A stretch of 64,000 bases of DNA from Streptomyces gardneri (GCF_006539185.1 NZ_BJMN01000027.1:1-64000), one strand, 5' to 3'; positions 17,596-27,557 are shown, numbered from the stretch's first letter. Notes: generated by a model not told the origin, from the sequence alone. A program made the numbers and translations.

Positions 17596-17907
17596 GTGCG
17601 GTACAAGCTGACGTTCGTCGTGGGTCTCGCCCTCGGTTACGTGATCGGCACGCGGGCCGGACGCGAGCGCTACGAGCAGATGAAGAAGTCCGCGAAGGAG
17701 TTGGCGCAGAACCCCGCCGTGCGCAACGCCGCCGAGTCGGCGGCCCAGACCGGGCGCCAGGTCGCGGGCAAGGCGATGCACGCCGTGGGCGACACGGTGG
17801 GCGACCGGCTGCCGTCCTCGGTGACCGACCGGGTGCACGCGCTGCGCAACCGCGGCCGGAGCAACGGCCGCGTCGAGGACGACGACTGGGGCACCAGCAA
17901 CACCTGA
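17596..17907 (+). CDS. YtxH-like small membrane-associated protein
   Basis: 103 aa. The N-terminus (YKLTFVVGLALGYVIGTRAG) is a single hydrophobic segment ending in RAGRERYEQMK, the hallmark of YtxH-type proteins. A long charged helix follows (KELAQNPAVRNAAESAAQ). It is probably anchored in the membrane with a cytoplasmic helix. GTG 17596 follows GGAAGGA at 8 bp. It lies between the tRNA-Asn pair and the sugar kinase. Function unknown; members are often stress- or envelope-related. Confidence 0.8.
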   Translation: MRYKLTFVVGLALGYVIGTRAGRERYEQMKKSAKELAQNPAVRNAAESAAQTGRQVAGKAMHAVGDTVGDRLPSSVTDRVHALRNRGRSNGRVEDDDWGTSNT

Positions 17908-17956
17908 GCCCCCGCAGAGCCCCGTCCGGGCCCCGCGTGCGGCAGAATCACATGTC

Positions 17957-19396
17957 ATGGGGATAGTCGCCGGACTCGACAGTTCTGCCGGATTCACACG
18001 CATCGTCGTCTGTGACGCGGACACGGGTGCCGTACTGCGCCAGGGGTACGCCCCTCACCAGGGCGACCCGAAGGCCGCCGAGGTCGATCCGCAGACCTGG
18101 CTGCTCTCGCTCGGGGAGGCCGCCACCGGCGGGCTCCTGGAGGGCGTGCAGGCCATCGGCGTCTCCGCCCAGCAGCACGGGCTCGTGCCGCTGGACGCGC
18201 AGGGCGCCCTCGTGCGGCCCGCGCTCGTCGGCAACGACAAGCGGGCGCAGGTCGCCGCCGCCGATCTCGCCGAGTCGCTGGGCGGGCGCCAGGCGTGGGC
18301 CGAGGCCGTCGGCTGCGTGCCGGGCTCCGGGCAGCCGGTCGCCAAGCTGCGCTGGCTGGCCCGTACGGAACCGGAGAACGCCCAGCGGACCGCGCTGGTC
18401 CTGCAGCCGCACGACTGGCTGGTCTGGCAGCTCCTCGGCCGCCCCGCGCGGCGCACCACCGACCGCGGCGCCGCCTCCGGCACCGGCTACTGGTCGGCCC
18501 GCACCGGCGCGTACCGCCCCGATCTCGTGGAGCTCGCGCTCGGCCACCAGGCCGTGCTGCCCGAGGTCCTCGGCCCGGCCGAGGCCGCCGGCACCACCCC
18601 CGAGGGGCTCCTCATCTCCGCCGGCACGGGCGAGACGATGGCCGCCGCGCTCGGGCTGGGTCTCGGCCACGGCGACGCGGTCGTCTCGCTCGGCGCCTCC
18701 GGCTCCGTGATGGCCGTGCACCACGAGGCCCTCGCCGACCCGAGCGGCATGATCACCTCCTTCGCCGACGCCACCGGCATGCACCTGCCCGTCGTCCACA
18801 CCTCGAACGCCGTACGGGCGCTGCGCGGCACCGCCGAGATGCTGGGCGTGGAGTCGCTCGACGAGCTGTCGGCGCTCGCGCTGAAGTCGACGCCCGGCGC
18901 CTCCGGGCTCGTCCTGCTGCCCTATCTGGAGGGCGAGCGGACCCCGAGCCTGCCGCACTCCGCGGGCACGCTCAGCGGGCTGCGGCGCGAGTCGATGAAG
19001 CCCGAGCACCTCGCGCGGGCCGCGTTCGAGGGGATGCTCTGCGCGCTCACCGACGCCATGGACGTCCTGCGCGGGCGGGGCGTCGAGGTGCGGCGGGTCT
19101 TCCTGCTCGGTGCGGCGGCCGCGCTGCCGGCCGTGCAGGCGCTCGCGCCCGCGCTGTTCGGCGCGCAGGTCGTCGTCCCCCAGCCTGCCGATTACGCGGC
19201 GCTCGGTGCGGCCCGGCAGGCCGCCTGGGCCCTCGGGGTCGCGCGGGGCACCCTCTCGCCGTCCGCTCCCCCGGCCTGGCAGGGGGCAGCGGCGCAGGTC
19301 CTGGAAGCCGGCGAAGAGCTGGCGGTGGGGCAGGCCGTGCGGCAGCAGTACGTGGCCACCCGGGAGCAGATCCATCCCGGGGCATTCGGTGCGTAG
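17957..19396 (+). CDS. xylB: FGGY carbohydrate kinase, xylulokinase-like
   Basis: 479 aa, near the family length. The N-terminal FGGY domain reads GLDSSAGFTRIVVCDADTG, then GVSAQQHGLVPLD, the xylulokinase-type substrate loop. The C-terminal domain has GASGSVMAVH (ATP/phosphate loop) and VFLLGAAAALPAVQAL. Xylulokinases phosphorylate D-xylulose for the pentose phosphate pathway, but no xylose isomerase or transporter is nearby, so the sugar is uncertain. Some residues differ from E. coli XylB (for example SSAG instead of STQS), so the symbol is tentative. Confidence 0.75.
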   Translation: MGIVAGLDSSAGFTRIVVCDADTGAVLRQGYAPHQGDPKAAEVDPQTWLLSLGEAATGGLLEGVQAIGVSAQQHGLVPLDAQGALVRPALVGNDKRAQVAAADLAESLGGRQAWAEAVGCVPGSGQPVAKLRWLARTEPENAQRTALVLQPHDWLVWQLLGRPARRTTDRGAASGTGYWSARTGAYRPDLVELALGHQAVLPEVLGPAEAAGTTPEGLLISAGTGETMAAALGLGLGHGDAVVSLGASGSVMAVHHEALADPSGMITSFADATGMHLPVVHTSNAVRALRGTAEMLGVESLDELSALALKSTPGASGLVLLPYLEGERTPSLPHSAGTLSGLRRESMKPEHLARAAFEGMLCALTDAMDVLRGRGVEVRRVFLLGAAAALPAVQALAPALFGAQVVVPQPADYAALGAARQAAWALGVARGTLSPSAPPAWQGAAAQVLEAGEELAVGQAVRQQYVATREQIHPGAFGA

Positions 19397-19497
19397 TTCA
19401 GGGTCCCAAACCCCCGCTTCGTAAAGTCTTCGCCAGACCTCGGGCCGCGCCCCTAAACCAAGTCGTCTCGCACAGGGGCGCGGGCGATAGTAGGTCA

Positions 19498-21231
19498 GTG
19501 CTCATAAGACTTCTCCGAACCCACCTGCGGCCCTACCGAAAACCCATCGCGCTGCTCGTCCTGCTCCAGTTCCTGCAGACCTGCGCGAGCCTCTACCTGC
19601 CGACCCTGAACGCCGACATCATCGACAACGGTGTCGTCAACGGGGACACCGGCTACATCCTGCGTTCCGGCGCGCTGATGGTCGGTGTCTCCGTCGTGCA
19701 GGTCGTGTGCAACATCGGCGCCGTCTACTACGGCGCGCGGACGGCGTCCGCCCTGGGCCGGGACGTCCGCGGCGCGATCTTCGACCGGGTGCAGTCCTTC
19801 TCCGCCCGGGAGCTCGGGCACTTCGGCGCGCCCTCGCTGATCACCCGTACGACCAATGACGTGCAGCAGGTCCAGATGCTCGTCCTGATGGCGTTCACCC
19901 TGATGGTCTCGGCGCCGATCATGTGTGTCGGCGGCATCGTGATGGCGCTCGGCCAGGACGTGCCGCTGTCGGCCGTGCTGCTCGCGGTGGTGCCGGTCCT
20001 CGGTGTCTCCGTGACCCTGATCGTGCGGAGGATGCGGCCGCTCTTCCGGACGATGCAGGAGCGCCTCGACACCGTGAACCGGGTGCTGCGCGAGCAGATC
20101 ACCGGCAACCGCGTCATCCGCGCCTTCGTGAAGGACGGGTACGAGGAGGAGCGGTTCCGCAGGGCCAACGCCGATCTGACGGACGTGTCGATGGCGACCG
20201 GGCGGCTGATGGCGCTGATGTTCCCGGTCGTGATGACCGTCGTGAACGTCTCCAGCGTGGCCGTCGTCTGGTTCGGCGCGCACCGCATCGACAGCGGCGG
20301 GATGGAGATCGGCGCGCTGACCGCCTTCCTCGCCTATCTGATGCAGATCGTGATGTCCGTCATGATGGCCACCTTCATGTTCATGATGGTGCCGCGTGCC
20401 GAGGTGTGCGCCGAGCGCATCGAGGAGGTCCTCGCGACCGAGTCCAGCGTCGTGCCGCCGGCCGAGCCGGTGACGGAGCTCGACCGGCGCGGGCACCTGG
20501 AGGTCAGGAGCGCGGACTTCCGGTACCCGGGCGCAGAGGAGTCGGTCCTGAAGGACGTCGGGCTCGTCGCCCGGCCCGGGGAGACCACCGCGATCATCGG
20601 GTCCACCGGCAGCGGCAAGTCGACGCTCCTCGGGCTCGTCCCGCGGCTCTTCGACGCCACCGGCGGCGAGGTCCTCGTCGACGGCGTCGACGTGCGGAAG
20701 CTCGACCCCGTGCTGATGGCGAAGACCGTGAGCCTGGTGCCGCAGAAGCCGTACCTGTTCTCCGGGACGGTGGCGACGAACCTGCGGTACGGGAAGCCCG
20801 ACGCGAGCGACGAGGAGCTCTGGCACGCCCTGGAGGTGGCCCAGGCCGCCGACTTCGTGCGCAAGCTGGAGAACGGCCTCAACGCCCCGATCGCGCAGGG
20901 CGGCACGAACGTCTCCGGCGGTCAGCGGCAGCGGCTCGCCATCGCGCGGACGCTGGTGCAGAAGCCGGAGATCTATCTCTTCGACGATTCGTTCTCGGCG
21001 CTCGACTACGAGACGGACGCCCTGCTGCGCGAGGCGCTCCGGCGGGAGACGGCGGACTCGACGGTGGTGATCGTCGCCCAGCGGGTGGCGACCATCCGGG
21101 ACGCCGACCGGATCGTCGTCCTCGACGAGGGACGGGTCGTCGGCACGGGCCGGCACCGGGAGCTGATGGCGGAGAACAAGACGTACCGGGAGATCGTGCT
21201 CTCCCAGCTGACCGAGGCGGAGGCAGCCTGA
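19498..21231 (+). CDS. ABC exporter half, heterodimeric pair 1, subunit A
   Basis: 577 aa: a six-helix exporter membrane domain (residues ~1-310) and an ATPase. Walker A is GSTGSGKST, the signature NVSGGQRQR, and Walker B YLFDDSFSALD, where Asp replaces the catalytic Glu. With the partner's degenerate signature this leaves one consensus ATP site per heterodimer, as in TmrAB/BmrCD-type exporters. The start GTG 19498 has only a weak ribosome site. Its stop overlaps the next start (TGATG). The substrate is unknown. It closely resembles the gene at 38393. Confidence 0.85.
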   Translation: MLIRLLRTHLRPYRKPIALLVLLQFLQTCASLYLPTLNADIIDNGVVNGDTGYILRSGALMVGVSVVQVVCNIGAVYYGARTASALGRDVRGAIFDRVQSFSARELGHFGAPSLITRTTNDVQQVQMLVLMAFTLMVSAPIMCVGGIVMALGQDVPLSAVLLAVVPVLGVSVTLIVRRMRPLFRTMQERLDTVNRVLREQITGNRVIRAFVKDGYEEERFRRANADLTDVSMATGRLMALMFPVVMTVVNVSSVAVVWFGAHRIDSGGMEIGALTAFLAYLMQIVMSVMMATFMFMMVPRAEVCAERIEEVLATESSVVPPAEPVTELDRRGHLEVRSADFRYPGAEESVLKDVGLVARPGETTAIIGSTGSGKSTLLGLVPRLFDATGGEVLVDGVDVRKLDPVLMAKTVSLVPQKPYLFSGTVATNLRYGKPDASDEELWHALEVAQAADFVRKLENGLNAPIAQGGTNVSGGQRQRLAIARTLVQKPEIYLFDDSFSALDYETDALLREALRRETADSTVVIVAQRVATIRDADRIVVLDEGRVVGTGRHRELMAENKTYREIVLSQLTEAEAA

Positions 21232-23171
21232 TGGCCGGTCCTGGCGGACGCATGATGGCCGGTGGCGGCCCCGACCAGCGGTCGATGGACTTCAAGAACT
21301 CGGGCAAGCGGCTGCTCGGGCAGCTGGCGCCCGAGCGCGCCACGCTCTGGGTGATGCTGCTCGCGGGCGTGCTGTCGGTGGCGGCCTCCGTGGTCGGGCC
21401 GAAGATCCTCGGCAAGGCGACCGACCTCGTCTTCGCGGGGGTCGTCGGGCGGCGGTTCGAGGGCGGCACGAAGGCGGAGGCGATCGAGCGGCTCCGCGCG
21501 GGGGGCGACTCCGGCATGGCCGACATGCTGTCCGGGGTCGACTTCACCCCCGGGCAGGGCATCGACTTCGGCGCGGTCGGCGAGGTCCTGCTCTGGGCCC
21601 TCGCGATCTACGTGGCGGCGGGCCTGCTGATGCTGGTCTCCACCCGCCTGTCGATCAAGGTGATCAACCGGACGGTCTTCCGCATGCGCGAGGACGTCCA
21701 GACGAAGCTGGCACGGCTGCCGCTGTCGTACTTCGACAAGGCGAAGCGCGGCGAGGTGCTGTCCCGGGCGACCAACGACATCGACAACATCTCGCAGACG
21801 CTCCAGCAGTCGATGGGCCAGCTGATCAACTCGCTGCTCACGATCGTCGGCGTCCTCGCGATGATGTTCTGGATCTCGCCGCTGCTCGCCCTGGTGGCGC
21901 TGGTGACGGTGCCGGTCTCGGTCTTCGTCGCGGCGAAGATCGGCAAGCGCTCGCAGCCGCACTTCGTGCAGCAGTGGAAGTCCACGGGCACGCTCAACGC
22001 GCACGTCGAGGAGATGTACACCGGGCACAACCTGGTGAAGGTCTTCGGCCGGCAGGAGGAGTCCGCGAAGGACTTCCGCGAGCAGAACGAGGCGCTGTAC
22101 GAGGCCGGGTTCAAGGCGCAGTTCAACAGCGGTGTGATGCAGCCGGTGATGTTCTTCGTCTCGAACATCAACTACGTCCTGGTGGCCGTCGTCGGCGGTC
22201 TGCGGGTGGCGAGCGGCACGCTCTCCATCGGTGACGTGCAGGCCTTCATCCAGTACTCGCGCCAGTTCTCGATGCCGCTGACGCAGGTCGCGTCGATGGC
22301 GAACCTCGTGCAGTCGGGCGTGGCCTCGGCGGAGCGGATCTTCGAGCTCCTCGACGCGGAGGAGCAGGAGCCGGACGCGCCGAGGAACGAGGAGCCGCAG
22401 GACCTCGGGCCGACGGAGCTCAAGGGCAGGGTCGCCCTGGAGGACGTCTCCTTCCGCTACGAGGCCGACAAGCCGCTCATCGAGGACCTGTCGCTCTCGG
22501 TGGAGCCGGGCCAGACGGTCGCGATCGTCGGCCCGACGGGCGCCGGCAAGACGACCCTGGTGAACCTGCTGATGCGGTTCTACGAGGTCACGGGCGGCCG
22601 GATCACGCTGGACGGGACGGACATCGCGAAGATGTCCCGCGAGGACCTGCGGAAGGGCATCGGCATGGTCCTCCAGGACACCTGGCTCTTCGGCGGCACC
22701 ATCGCGGACAACATCGCCTACGGCACCACGCGGAAGGTGAGCCGGGAGGAGATCGAGGAGGCGGCGCGGGCCGCGCACGTCGACCGGTTCGTCCGTACGC
22801 TCCCCGAGGGGTACGACACGGTCATCGACGACGACGGGGCCGGGGTCAGCGCGGGTGAGAAGCAGCTGATCACCATCGCCCGGGCGTTCCTGTCGGACCC
22901 GGTGATCCTGGTCCTCGACGAGGCCACCAGCTCGGTCGACACCCGCACCGAGGTGCTGATCCAGAAGGCGATGGCCCGACTGGCCCACGGGCGTACGTCG
23001 TTCGTCATCGCGCACCGGCTCTCCACGATCCGGGACGCGGACGTGATCCTGGTGATGGAGAGCGGCTCGATCGTCGAACAGGGCACGCACGAGGAGCTGT
23101 TGCTGTCCGGCGGGGCCTATGCCCGGCTGTACGCGGCGCAGTTCGCGCAGGCGGTCGCCGAGGTCGACTGA
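21231..23171 (+). CDS. ABC exporter half, heterodimeric pair 1, subunit B
   Basis: 646 aa. The membrane domain (SYFDKAKRGEVLSRATNDID is the coupling region) is followed by an ATPase with Walker A GPTGAGKTT, Walker B VILVLDEATSSVD (catalytic Glu present), H-loop AHRLSTI and a degenerate signature VSAGEKQ. It therefore supplies the Walker motifs of the working ATP site and pairs with subunit A, which supplies the intact SGGQ. The Gly-rich N-terminal extension is cytoplasmic. One base overlaps the upstream stop, so stoichiometric synthesis is likely. Confidence 0.88.
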   Translation: MAGPGGRMMAGGGPDQRSMDFKNSGKRLLGQLAPERATLWVMLLAGVLSVAASVVGPKILGKATDLVFAGVVGRRFEGGTKAEAIERLRAGGDSGMADMLSGVDFTPGQGIDFGAVGEVLLWALAIYVAAGLLMLVSTRLSIKVINRTVFRMREDVQTKLARLPLSYFDKAKRGEVLSRATNDIDNISQTLQQSMGQLINSLLTIVGVLAMMFWISPLLALVALVTVPVSVFVAAKIGKRSQPHFVQQWKSTGTLNAHVEEMYTGHNLVKVFGRQEESAKDFREQNEALYEAGFKAQFNSGVMQPVMFFVSNINYVLVAVVGGLRVASGTLSIGDVQAFIQYSRQFSMPLTQVASMANLVQSGVASAERIFELLDAEEQEPDAPRNEEPQDLGPTELKGRVALEDVSFRYEADKPLIEDLSLSVEPGQTVAIVGPTGAGKTTLVNLLMRFYEVTGGRITLDGTDIAKMSREDLRKGIGMVLQDTWLFGGTIADNIAYGTTRKVSREEIEEAARAAHVDRFVRTLPEGYDTVIDDDGAGVSAGEKQLITIARAFLSDPVILVLDEATSSVDTRTEVLIQKAMARLAHGRTSFVIAHRLSTIRDADVILVMESGSIVEQGTHEELLLSGGAYARLYAAQFAQAVAEVD

Positions 23172-23215
23172 CCCGGCTCCGACCGGGGTGTGACCCGTGC
23201 CGCAAGATATGCGGC

Positions 23216-24541
23216 ATGGGTCACACAACCGAGAGTTCCTGGGTGCCTTCGGTCACCCTGTTGGTCGGCATCGGAAACGCGGACATAGCGGCGCTGCTGC
23301 TCGGCGCGGACGGCCGGGTCCGCGGAGACGCGGACATGGTCTTCGAGGGGCAGCCCGTTCACCCGTCCGGCGCGGTGAAGCACACGAAGAAGTCGCTGTC
23401 CCTCGCACTGCACGAGGTGGAGCCGGAGGTCCAGCGCATCGTGATCGCCGGTCCGGCGACCTCCGGCTCGCTGGCCGCGATGGCCCCGGACAGGGCGGTG
23501 GTCGTCGCCTGGCTGATCGCGCGTCCCGACGACGCGGAGGCCGTCGTGTACGGCGAGTTCTTCCGCGAGTCGGGCGGCTGGAAGTTCACCGGGATCGGCA
23601 AGGGGTACGCCTCCGGGCTCGCGGAGCTCGTCACGGCGTACGGGGTCGAGGTCGAGAAGGAAGTGGAGCAGCCGGTCGCGGTTCCTGCCAACGGGCCCGT
23701 CCCGCTGACCGGCGTGGCCAAGGCGCCGGGCCAGACGCCGAGTCGGTCACTGGCCCAGTCACCGTGGCAGGCACTCGCGGCCCCGAGCGCGCCCGCCCGA
23801 AAGGCCGGGGAAGCCGGCGGCACGCCCGCCCCGACGGCGTCGCCCGCCCCCACCACCGCCCCCGTCCCCACACCGTGGCCCGCCCCCACACCGTCGCCCG
23901 TCCCCACCGCGTACCCGCCCGTCGAGCGGCCGTACGAGCTCGTCGAGGGCTGGGAGTTCGGGCCGCTCTTCGAGCCCTTCACGGCCTCCGGCAAGGGCGG
24001 CGAGGTGGTCACCGTGGACGGCCGCGTCCCGCCCGGTCCCGTCCTGGTCGAGGCCGCGCACGAGGGCGAGGACTATTTCGGCGTCTTCTCGCTGAACAAG
24101 TTCAACAAGGACGACGACTACCTCTTCAACACCACCCTCCCGCACTTCACGGGGAGTTCGGTCATCCGGGCCCCCGGGGACCGCTCTCTGCGGCTGCGCG
24201 TCCATGCGAACAGCCGCAACCGCTGGGCCCTGCGCGTGAGCCCCGTCGCCTCCGCCCGACACCTGACGGGCACGCTGCGCGGGTACGGCCCCGAGGCCCT
24301 GCTGTTCACGGGCGGCGCGGCCGACCTCCGGGTGCACTTCGAAGGCAAGGAGGACGGCAGCGGGTACGCCGGTATGTGGTACCACGAGGTCGCCGGGCGC
24401 ACGACGCTCCTGACCCACCCCACCCTGATCGTGAATGCCACCGGTCCGCTGGTGCACACCGTCCCGATCCCGCAGGGGCCGCTGCTGCTGCTCTTCAGTG
24501 CGGACGGGCCGTGGACGCTCACGGTGCGGGAGATCGGCTAG
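23216..24541 (+). CDS. TerD-like protein with Pro-rich linker and extra beta domain
   Basis: 441 aa. Residues ~10-165 follow the TerD pattern (ADIAALLLGADGRVRGDADM, then SGAVKHTKKSLSLALHEVEP). A linker of about 60 residues has repeated Pro-Thr/Ala (TPAPTASPAPTTAPVPTPWP). The C-terminal ~200 residues form an unrecognised beta-rich domain (GPVLVEAAHEGEDYFGVFSL). TerD proteins bind calcium and are linked to tellurite and stress phenotypes. Its stop overlaps the hrdA stop tail-to-tail (CTAG). Confidence 0.7.
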   Translation: MGHTTESSWVPSVTLLVGIGNADIAALLLGADGRVRGDADMVFEGQPVHPSGAVKHTKKSLSLALHEVEPEVQRIVIAGPATSGSLAAMAPDRAVVVAWLIARPDDAEAVVYGEFFRESGGWKFTGIGKGYASGLAELVTAYGVEVEKEVEQPVAVPANGPVPLTGVAKAPGQTPSRSLAQSPWQALAAPSAPARKAGEAGGTPAPTASPAPTTAPVPTPWPAPTPSPVPTAYPPVERPYELVEGWEFGPLFEPFTASGKGGEVVTVDGRVPPGPVLVEAAHEGEDYFGVFSLNKFNKDDDYLFNTTLPHFTGSSVIRAPGDRSLRLRVHANSRNRWALRVSPVASARHLTGTLRGYGPEALLFTGGAADLRVHFEGKEDGSGYAGMWYHEVAGRTTLLTHPTLIVNATGPLVHTVPIPQGPLLLLFSADGPWTLTVREIG

Positions 24542-25551
24542 TCGAGGTAGCCGCGCAGCTGGTCCGCGTAGGCGTGGTCCCGCAGTTTACCGAGGGTCTT
24601 GGACTCGATCTGGCGGATGCGTTCGCGTGTCACGCCGAAGATGCGTCCTATCTCCTCCAGGGTGCGGGGCCTGCCGTCGTCGAGGCCGTAGCGGAGCTGG
24701 ACGACCTTCCGTTCACGTTCGCCGAGGGTGGAGAGCACGTCCTCCAGGTGGCGGCGGAGCAGCAGGAAGGCCGCGGACTCGACGGGTGAGGCGGCGTCGC
24801 CGTCCTCGATGAGGTCGCCGAGGGCGACGTCGTCCTCCTCGCCGACGGGGGCGTGCAGGGAGACCGGTTCCTGGGCGAGGCGGAGGACCTCGCCGACCCG
24901 TTCGGGGGCCAGGTCGAGCTGGGCGGCGACCTCTTCCGCGGTGGGTTCGTAGCCGCGTTCCTGGAGCATGCGGCGCTGGACGCGGATGACCCGGTTGATG
25001 AGTTCGACGACGTGCACGGGGACGCGGATGGTCCGGGCCTGGTCGGCGAGGGCCCGGGACATGGCCTGGCGGATCCACCAGGTCGCGTACGTGGAGAACT
25101 TGTAGCCGCGCGCGTAGTCGAACTTCTCGACGGCCCGGATGAGGCCGAGGTTCCCCTCCTGGACGAGGTCGAGCATGGTGAGGCCGCGGCCGACGTACCG
25201 CTTGGCGACGGAGACGACGAGGCGGAGGTTGGCCTCGATGAGCTTGCGCTTGGCGATGCGGCCGAGGACGACGAGCCGGTCCAGGTCGCTCGCGAGGCGG
25301 CTGTCGAGGTCGGGGGTGGTGGTGAGTTTCTCCTCGGCGAAGAGTCCGGCCTCGACGCGCCGGGCCAGTTCGACCTCCTCCTCGGCGCTGAGGAGCGGGA
25401 TGCGGCCGATCTCGCGGAGGTACTGGCGGAACAGGTCGGAGGAGGGTCCGTTGCCGCCGAGGTCGGCGCGGCGGCGCTGCGGCGGGACCTCCGGGACCTC
25501 GGGGAGTTCGGCCGGCTCGTCCTGTTCGGTGGTCTGGATCTCGGTCTGCAC
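24538..25551 (-). CDS. hrdA: Group 2 sigma factor, HrdA-like
   Basis: 337 aa of the sigma-70 family with regions 1.2 to 4.2 but no long region 1.1. Region 2 reads NLGLIRAVEKFDYARGYKFS and TYATWWIRQAMSRALADQ, and region 4.2 has GVTRERIRQIESKTLGKLR. The -10 recognition helix is like that of HrdB, so it should read similar promoters as a non-essential principal-like sigma factor. GTG 25551 is the best start, because upstream in-frame sequence runs into dnaG. The symbol rests on Streptomyces gene order next to dnaG, not on a search; HrdC or HrdD are alternatives. Confidence 0.75.
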   Translation of the reverse strand: MQTEIQTTEQDEPAELPEVPEVPPQRRRADLGGNGPSSDLFRQYLREIGRIPLLSAEEEVELARRVEAGLFAEEKLTTTPDLDSRLASDLDRLVVLGRIAKRKLIEANLRLVVSVAKRYVGRGLTMLDLVQEGNLGLIRAVEKFDYARGYKFSTYATWWIRQAMSRALADQARTIRVPVHVVELINRVIRVQRRMLQERGYEPTAEEVAAQLDLAPERVGEVLRLAQEPVSLHAPVGEEDDVALGDLIEDGDAASPVESAAFLLLRRHLEDVLSTLGERERKVVQLRYGLDDGRPRTLEEIGRIFGVTRERIRQIESKTLGKLRDHAYADQLRGYLD

Positions 25552-25664
25552 GGCGGGCGACCTCCAGGAGGGGCGGAACGACACCGTCATCCAGTGTGGG
25601 GTACGACACATCGCCGCCACGAGGGGCGTGCGGTGACTTTTTGAGTTCGGACCGTGACCGACGG

Positions 25665-27557
25665 TCAGAGTGCGTCGGCGCCGTTGTTCCGCAGGGACTG
25701 GCCGTACTGGGTGAGCACCCACAGTTCGTTCTGCACGGCCGCGAGCTGTTCCGGGTCGCCGTGGGCGCCGAGCCGGGCCAGGGTGCCCTGGACGTCGCGG
25801 ATGCGGCGGTCGACGGCGCGGAGCCGGACCTGGACGAGCTGGGCGCCTGCGTAGACCTCGTCGATCGTCTTGGCGAAGATCGTCTCGACGGCGAGTTCGG
25901 TGACGAGGGCCCGGACGGTGTCGTTGGGGGCGGCCTCGCGGACGGTGTCGAGGTAGTCGGAGGGCGCGCCGGTGGCACCGCCGGCGTCCTGGACGCACTG
26001 GCGGACGGCCGCGTAGGGCGGGGCGGTGAACTCGTCGATGCCGTACGCGTCGAAGGCCGGCGAGACCAGTTCGGGGCGCTGGAGGGCGAGCTTGAGGAGC
26101 TCGCGCTCGGTGCGGTGGGCGGGGCTGCGCAGGTTGAGCGCGGGCCCGGAGGGTGCGGCCTGCGGGGCCGGGGTGTCGTAGCCGCGCTGCCCGGGCTGCT
26201 GCTGCGCGGGGCCCTTGCCGCCGCGGTCGCGCGCCCAGCGGGCGAGCTGGGCGACGCGCTTGACGACGAACTGGGTGTCGAGGATGCCGAGCATGCCGGC
26301 GAGCTGGACGGCGACCTCGTGCTGGGCGCCGATGTTCTTGATGCGGGCGACGACGGGGGCGGCCTCGTCGAGTGCGGCGGCGCGGCCGGCCGGGGTCTCC
26401 AGGTCGTACCGCTTCACGATCTGGCGGAGCGCGAACTCGAAGAGCGGGGTGCGGGGCTCGGCGAGTTCGGCGACGGCCGCGTCGCCCTTGGCGAGCCGCA
26501 GGTCGCAGGGGTCCATGCCGTCGGGGGCGATGGCGATGTACGTCTCGGCGGCGAACTTCTGGTCGTCCTCGAAGGCGCGCAGGGCGGCCTTCTGGCCTGC
26601 GGCGTCGCCGTCGAAGGTGAAGATGACGCGGGCCGAGCCGTTGTCCATCAGGAGGCGGCGGAGGATCTTGATGTGGTCGCCGCCGAAGGCGGTGCCGCAG
26701 GTGGCGATGGCGGTGGTGACGCCGGCGAGGTGGCAGGCCATGACGTCGGTGTAGCCCTCGACGACGACGGCCCGGCTGACCTTCGCGATGTCCTTCTTGG
26801 CCAGGTCGATGCCGTAGAGCACCTGGGACTTCTTGTAGATCGGCGTCTCGGGCGTGTTGAGGTACTTGGGGCCGTTGTCGTCGTCGCGGAGCTTGCGCGC
26901 GCCGAAGCCGACGACGTCGCCGCCGACGTCCCTGATGGGCCACATGAGGCGGCCGCGGAAGCGGTCGATGGGGCCGCGGCGGCCGTCCTGGGAGAGGCCG
27001 GAGACGATCAGTTCCTTGTCGGAGAAGCCCTTGCCGCGCAGGAAGCGGGTGAGGTGGTCCCAGCCGGCCGGCGAGTAGCCGACGCCGAAGTGGGCGGCGG
27101 CGGCCTGGTCGAAGCCGCGCTCGGCGAGGAACTTGCGGCCGATCTCGGCCTCGGGCGAGTCGAGTTGGTCGATGTAGAACTGGGTGGCGACCTTGTGCGC
27201 CTCGACGAGGCGGATGCGCTCCCCGCGCTGGTGGCCGGGGTTGTAGCCGCCTTCCTCGTACCGCAGGGTGATGCCCGCCTTCGCGGCGAGGCGCTCGACC
27301 GTCTCCGAGAAGGAGAGGTGGTCGATCTTCATCACGAAGGCGATGGTGTCGCCGCCCTCCTGGCAGCCGAAGCAGTGGAACAGTCCCTTGCTGGGGCTGA
27401 CCTGGAAGGAGGGCGACTTCTCGTCGTGGAAGGGGCAGAGACCTTTGAGGTTTCCGCCGCCCGCGTTGCGCAGCTGGAGGTACTCGGACACGACGGCGTC
27501 GATCGGGACCGCGTCCCGTACCGCCTTCACGTCGTCATCGTTGATCCTGCCTGCCAC
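25665..27557 (-). CDS. dnaG: DNA primase
   Basis: 630 aa, normal length. The N-terminal zinc finger has CPFHDEKSPSF and HCFGC (CHC2 type). The TOPRIM core holds VVEGYTDVMA, TFDGDAAGQKA and DGMDPCDLR, the acidic metal-binding residues. The C-terminal helicase-binding domain follows (ERELLKLALQRPELV). It makes RNA primers at the replication fork with the DnaB helicase. GTG 27557. hrdA lies 113 bp downstream on the same strand, recalling the dnaG-rpoD neighbourhood of other bacteria. Confidence 0.95.
   Translation of the reverse strand: MAGRINDDDVKAVRDAVPIDAVVSEYLQLRNAGGGNLKGLCPFHDEKSPSFQVSPSKGLFHCFGCQEGGDTIAFVMKIDHLSFSETVERLAAKAGITLRYEEGGYNPGHQRGERIRLVEAHKVATQFYIDQLDSPEAEIGRKFLAERGFDQAAAAHFGVGYSPAGWDHLTRFLRGKGFSDKELIVSGLSQDGRRGPIDRFRGRLMWPIRDVGGDVVGFGARKLRDDDNGPKYLNTPETPIYKKSQVLYGIDLAKKDIAKVSRAVVVEGYTDVMACHLAGVTTAIATCGTAFGGDHIKILRRLLMDNGSARVIFTFDGDAAGQKAALRAFEDDQKFAAETYIAIAPDGMDPCDLRLAKGDAAVAELAEPRTPLFEFALRQIVKRYDLETPAGRAAALDEAAPVVARIKNIGAQHEVAVQLAGMLGILDTQFVVKRVAQLARWARDRGGKGPAQQQPGQRGYDTPAPQAAPSGPALNLRSPAHRTERELLKLALQRPELVSPAFDAYGIDEFTAPPYAAVRQCVQDAGGATGAPSDYLDTVREAAPNDTVRALVTELAVETIFAKTIDEVYAGAQLVQVRLRAVDRRIRDVQGTLARLGAHGDPEQLAAVQNELWVLTQYGQSLRNNGADAL

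Noticed and set aside
24553..26943. Long minus-strand frame extending upstream of the sigma factor through dnaG
   Set aside because: Its 5' part is an out-of-frame shadow of dnaG with Arg/Pro-rich composition. The sigma factor begins at GTG 25551.
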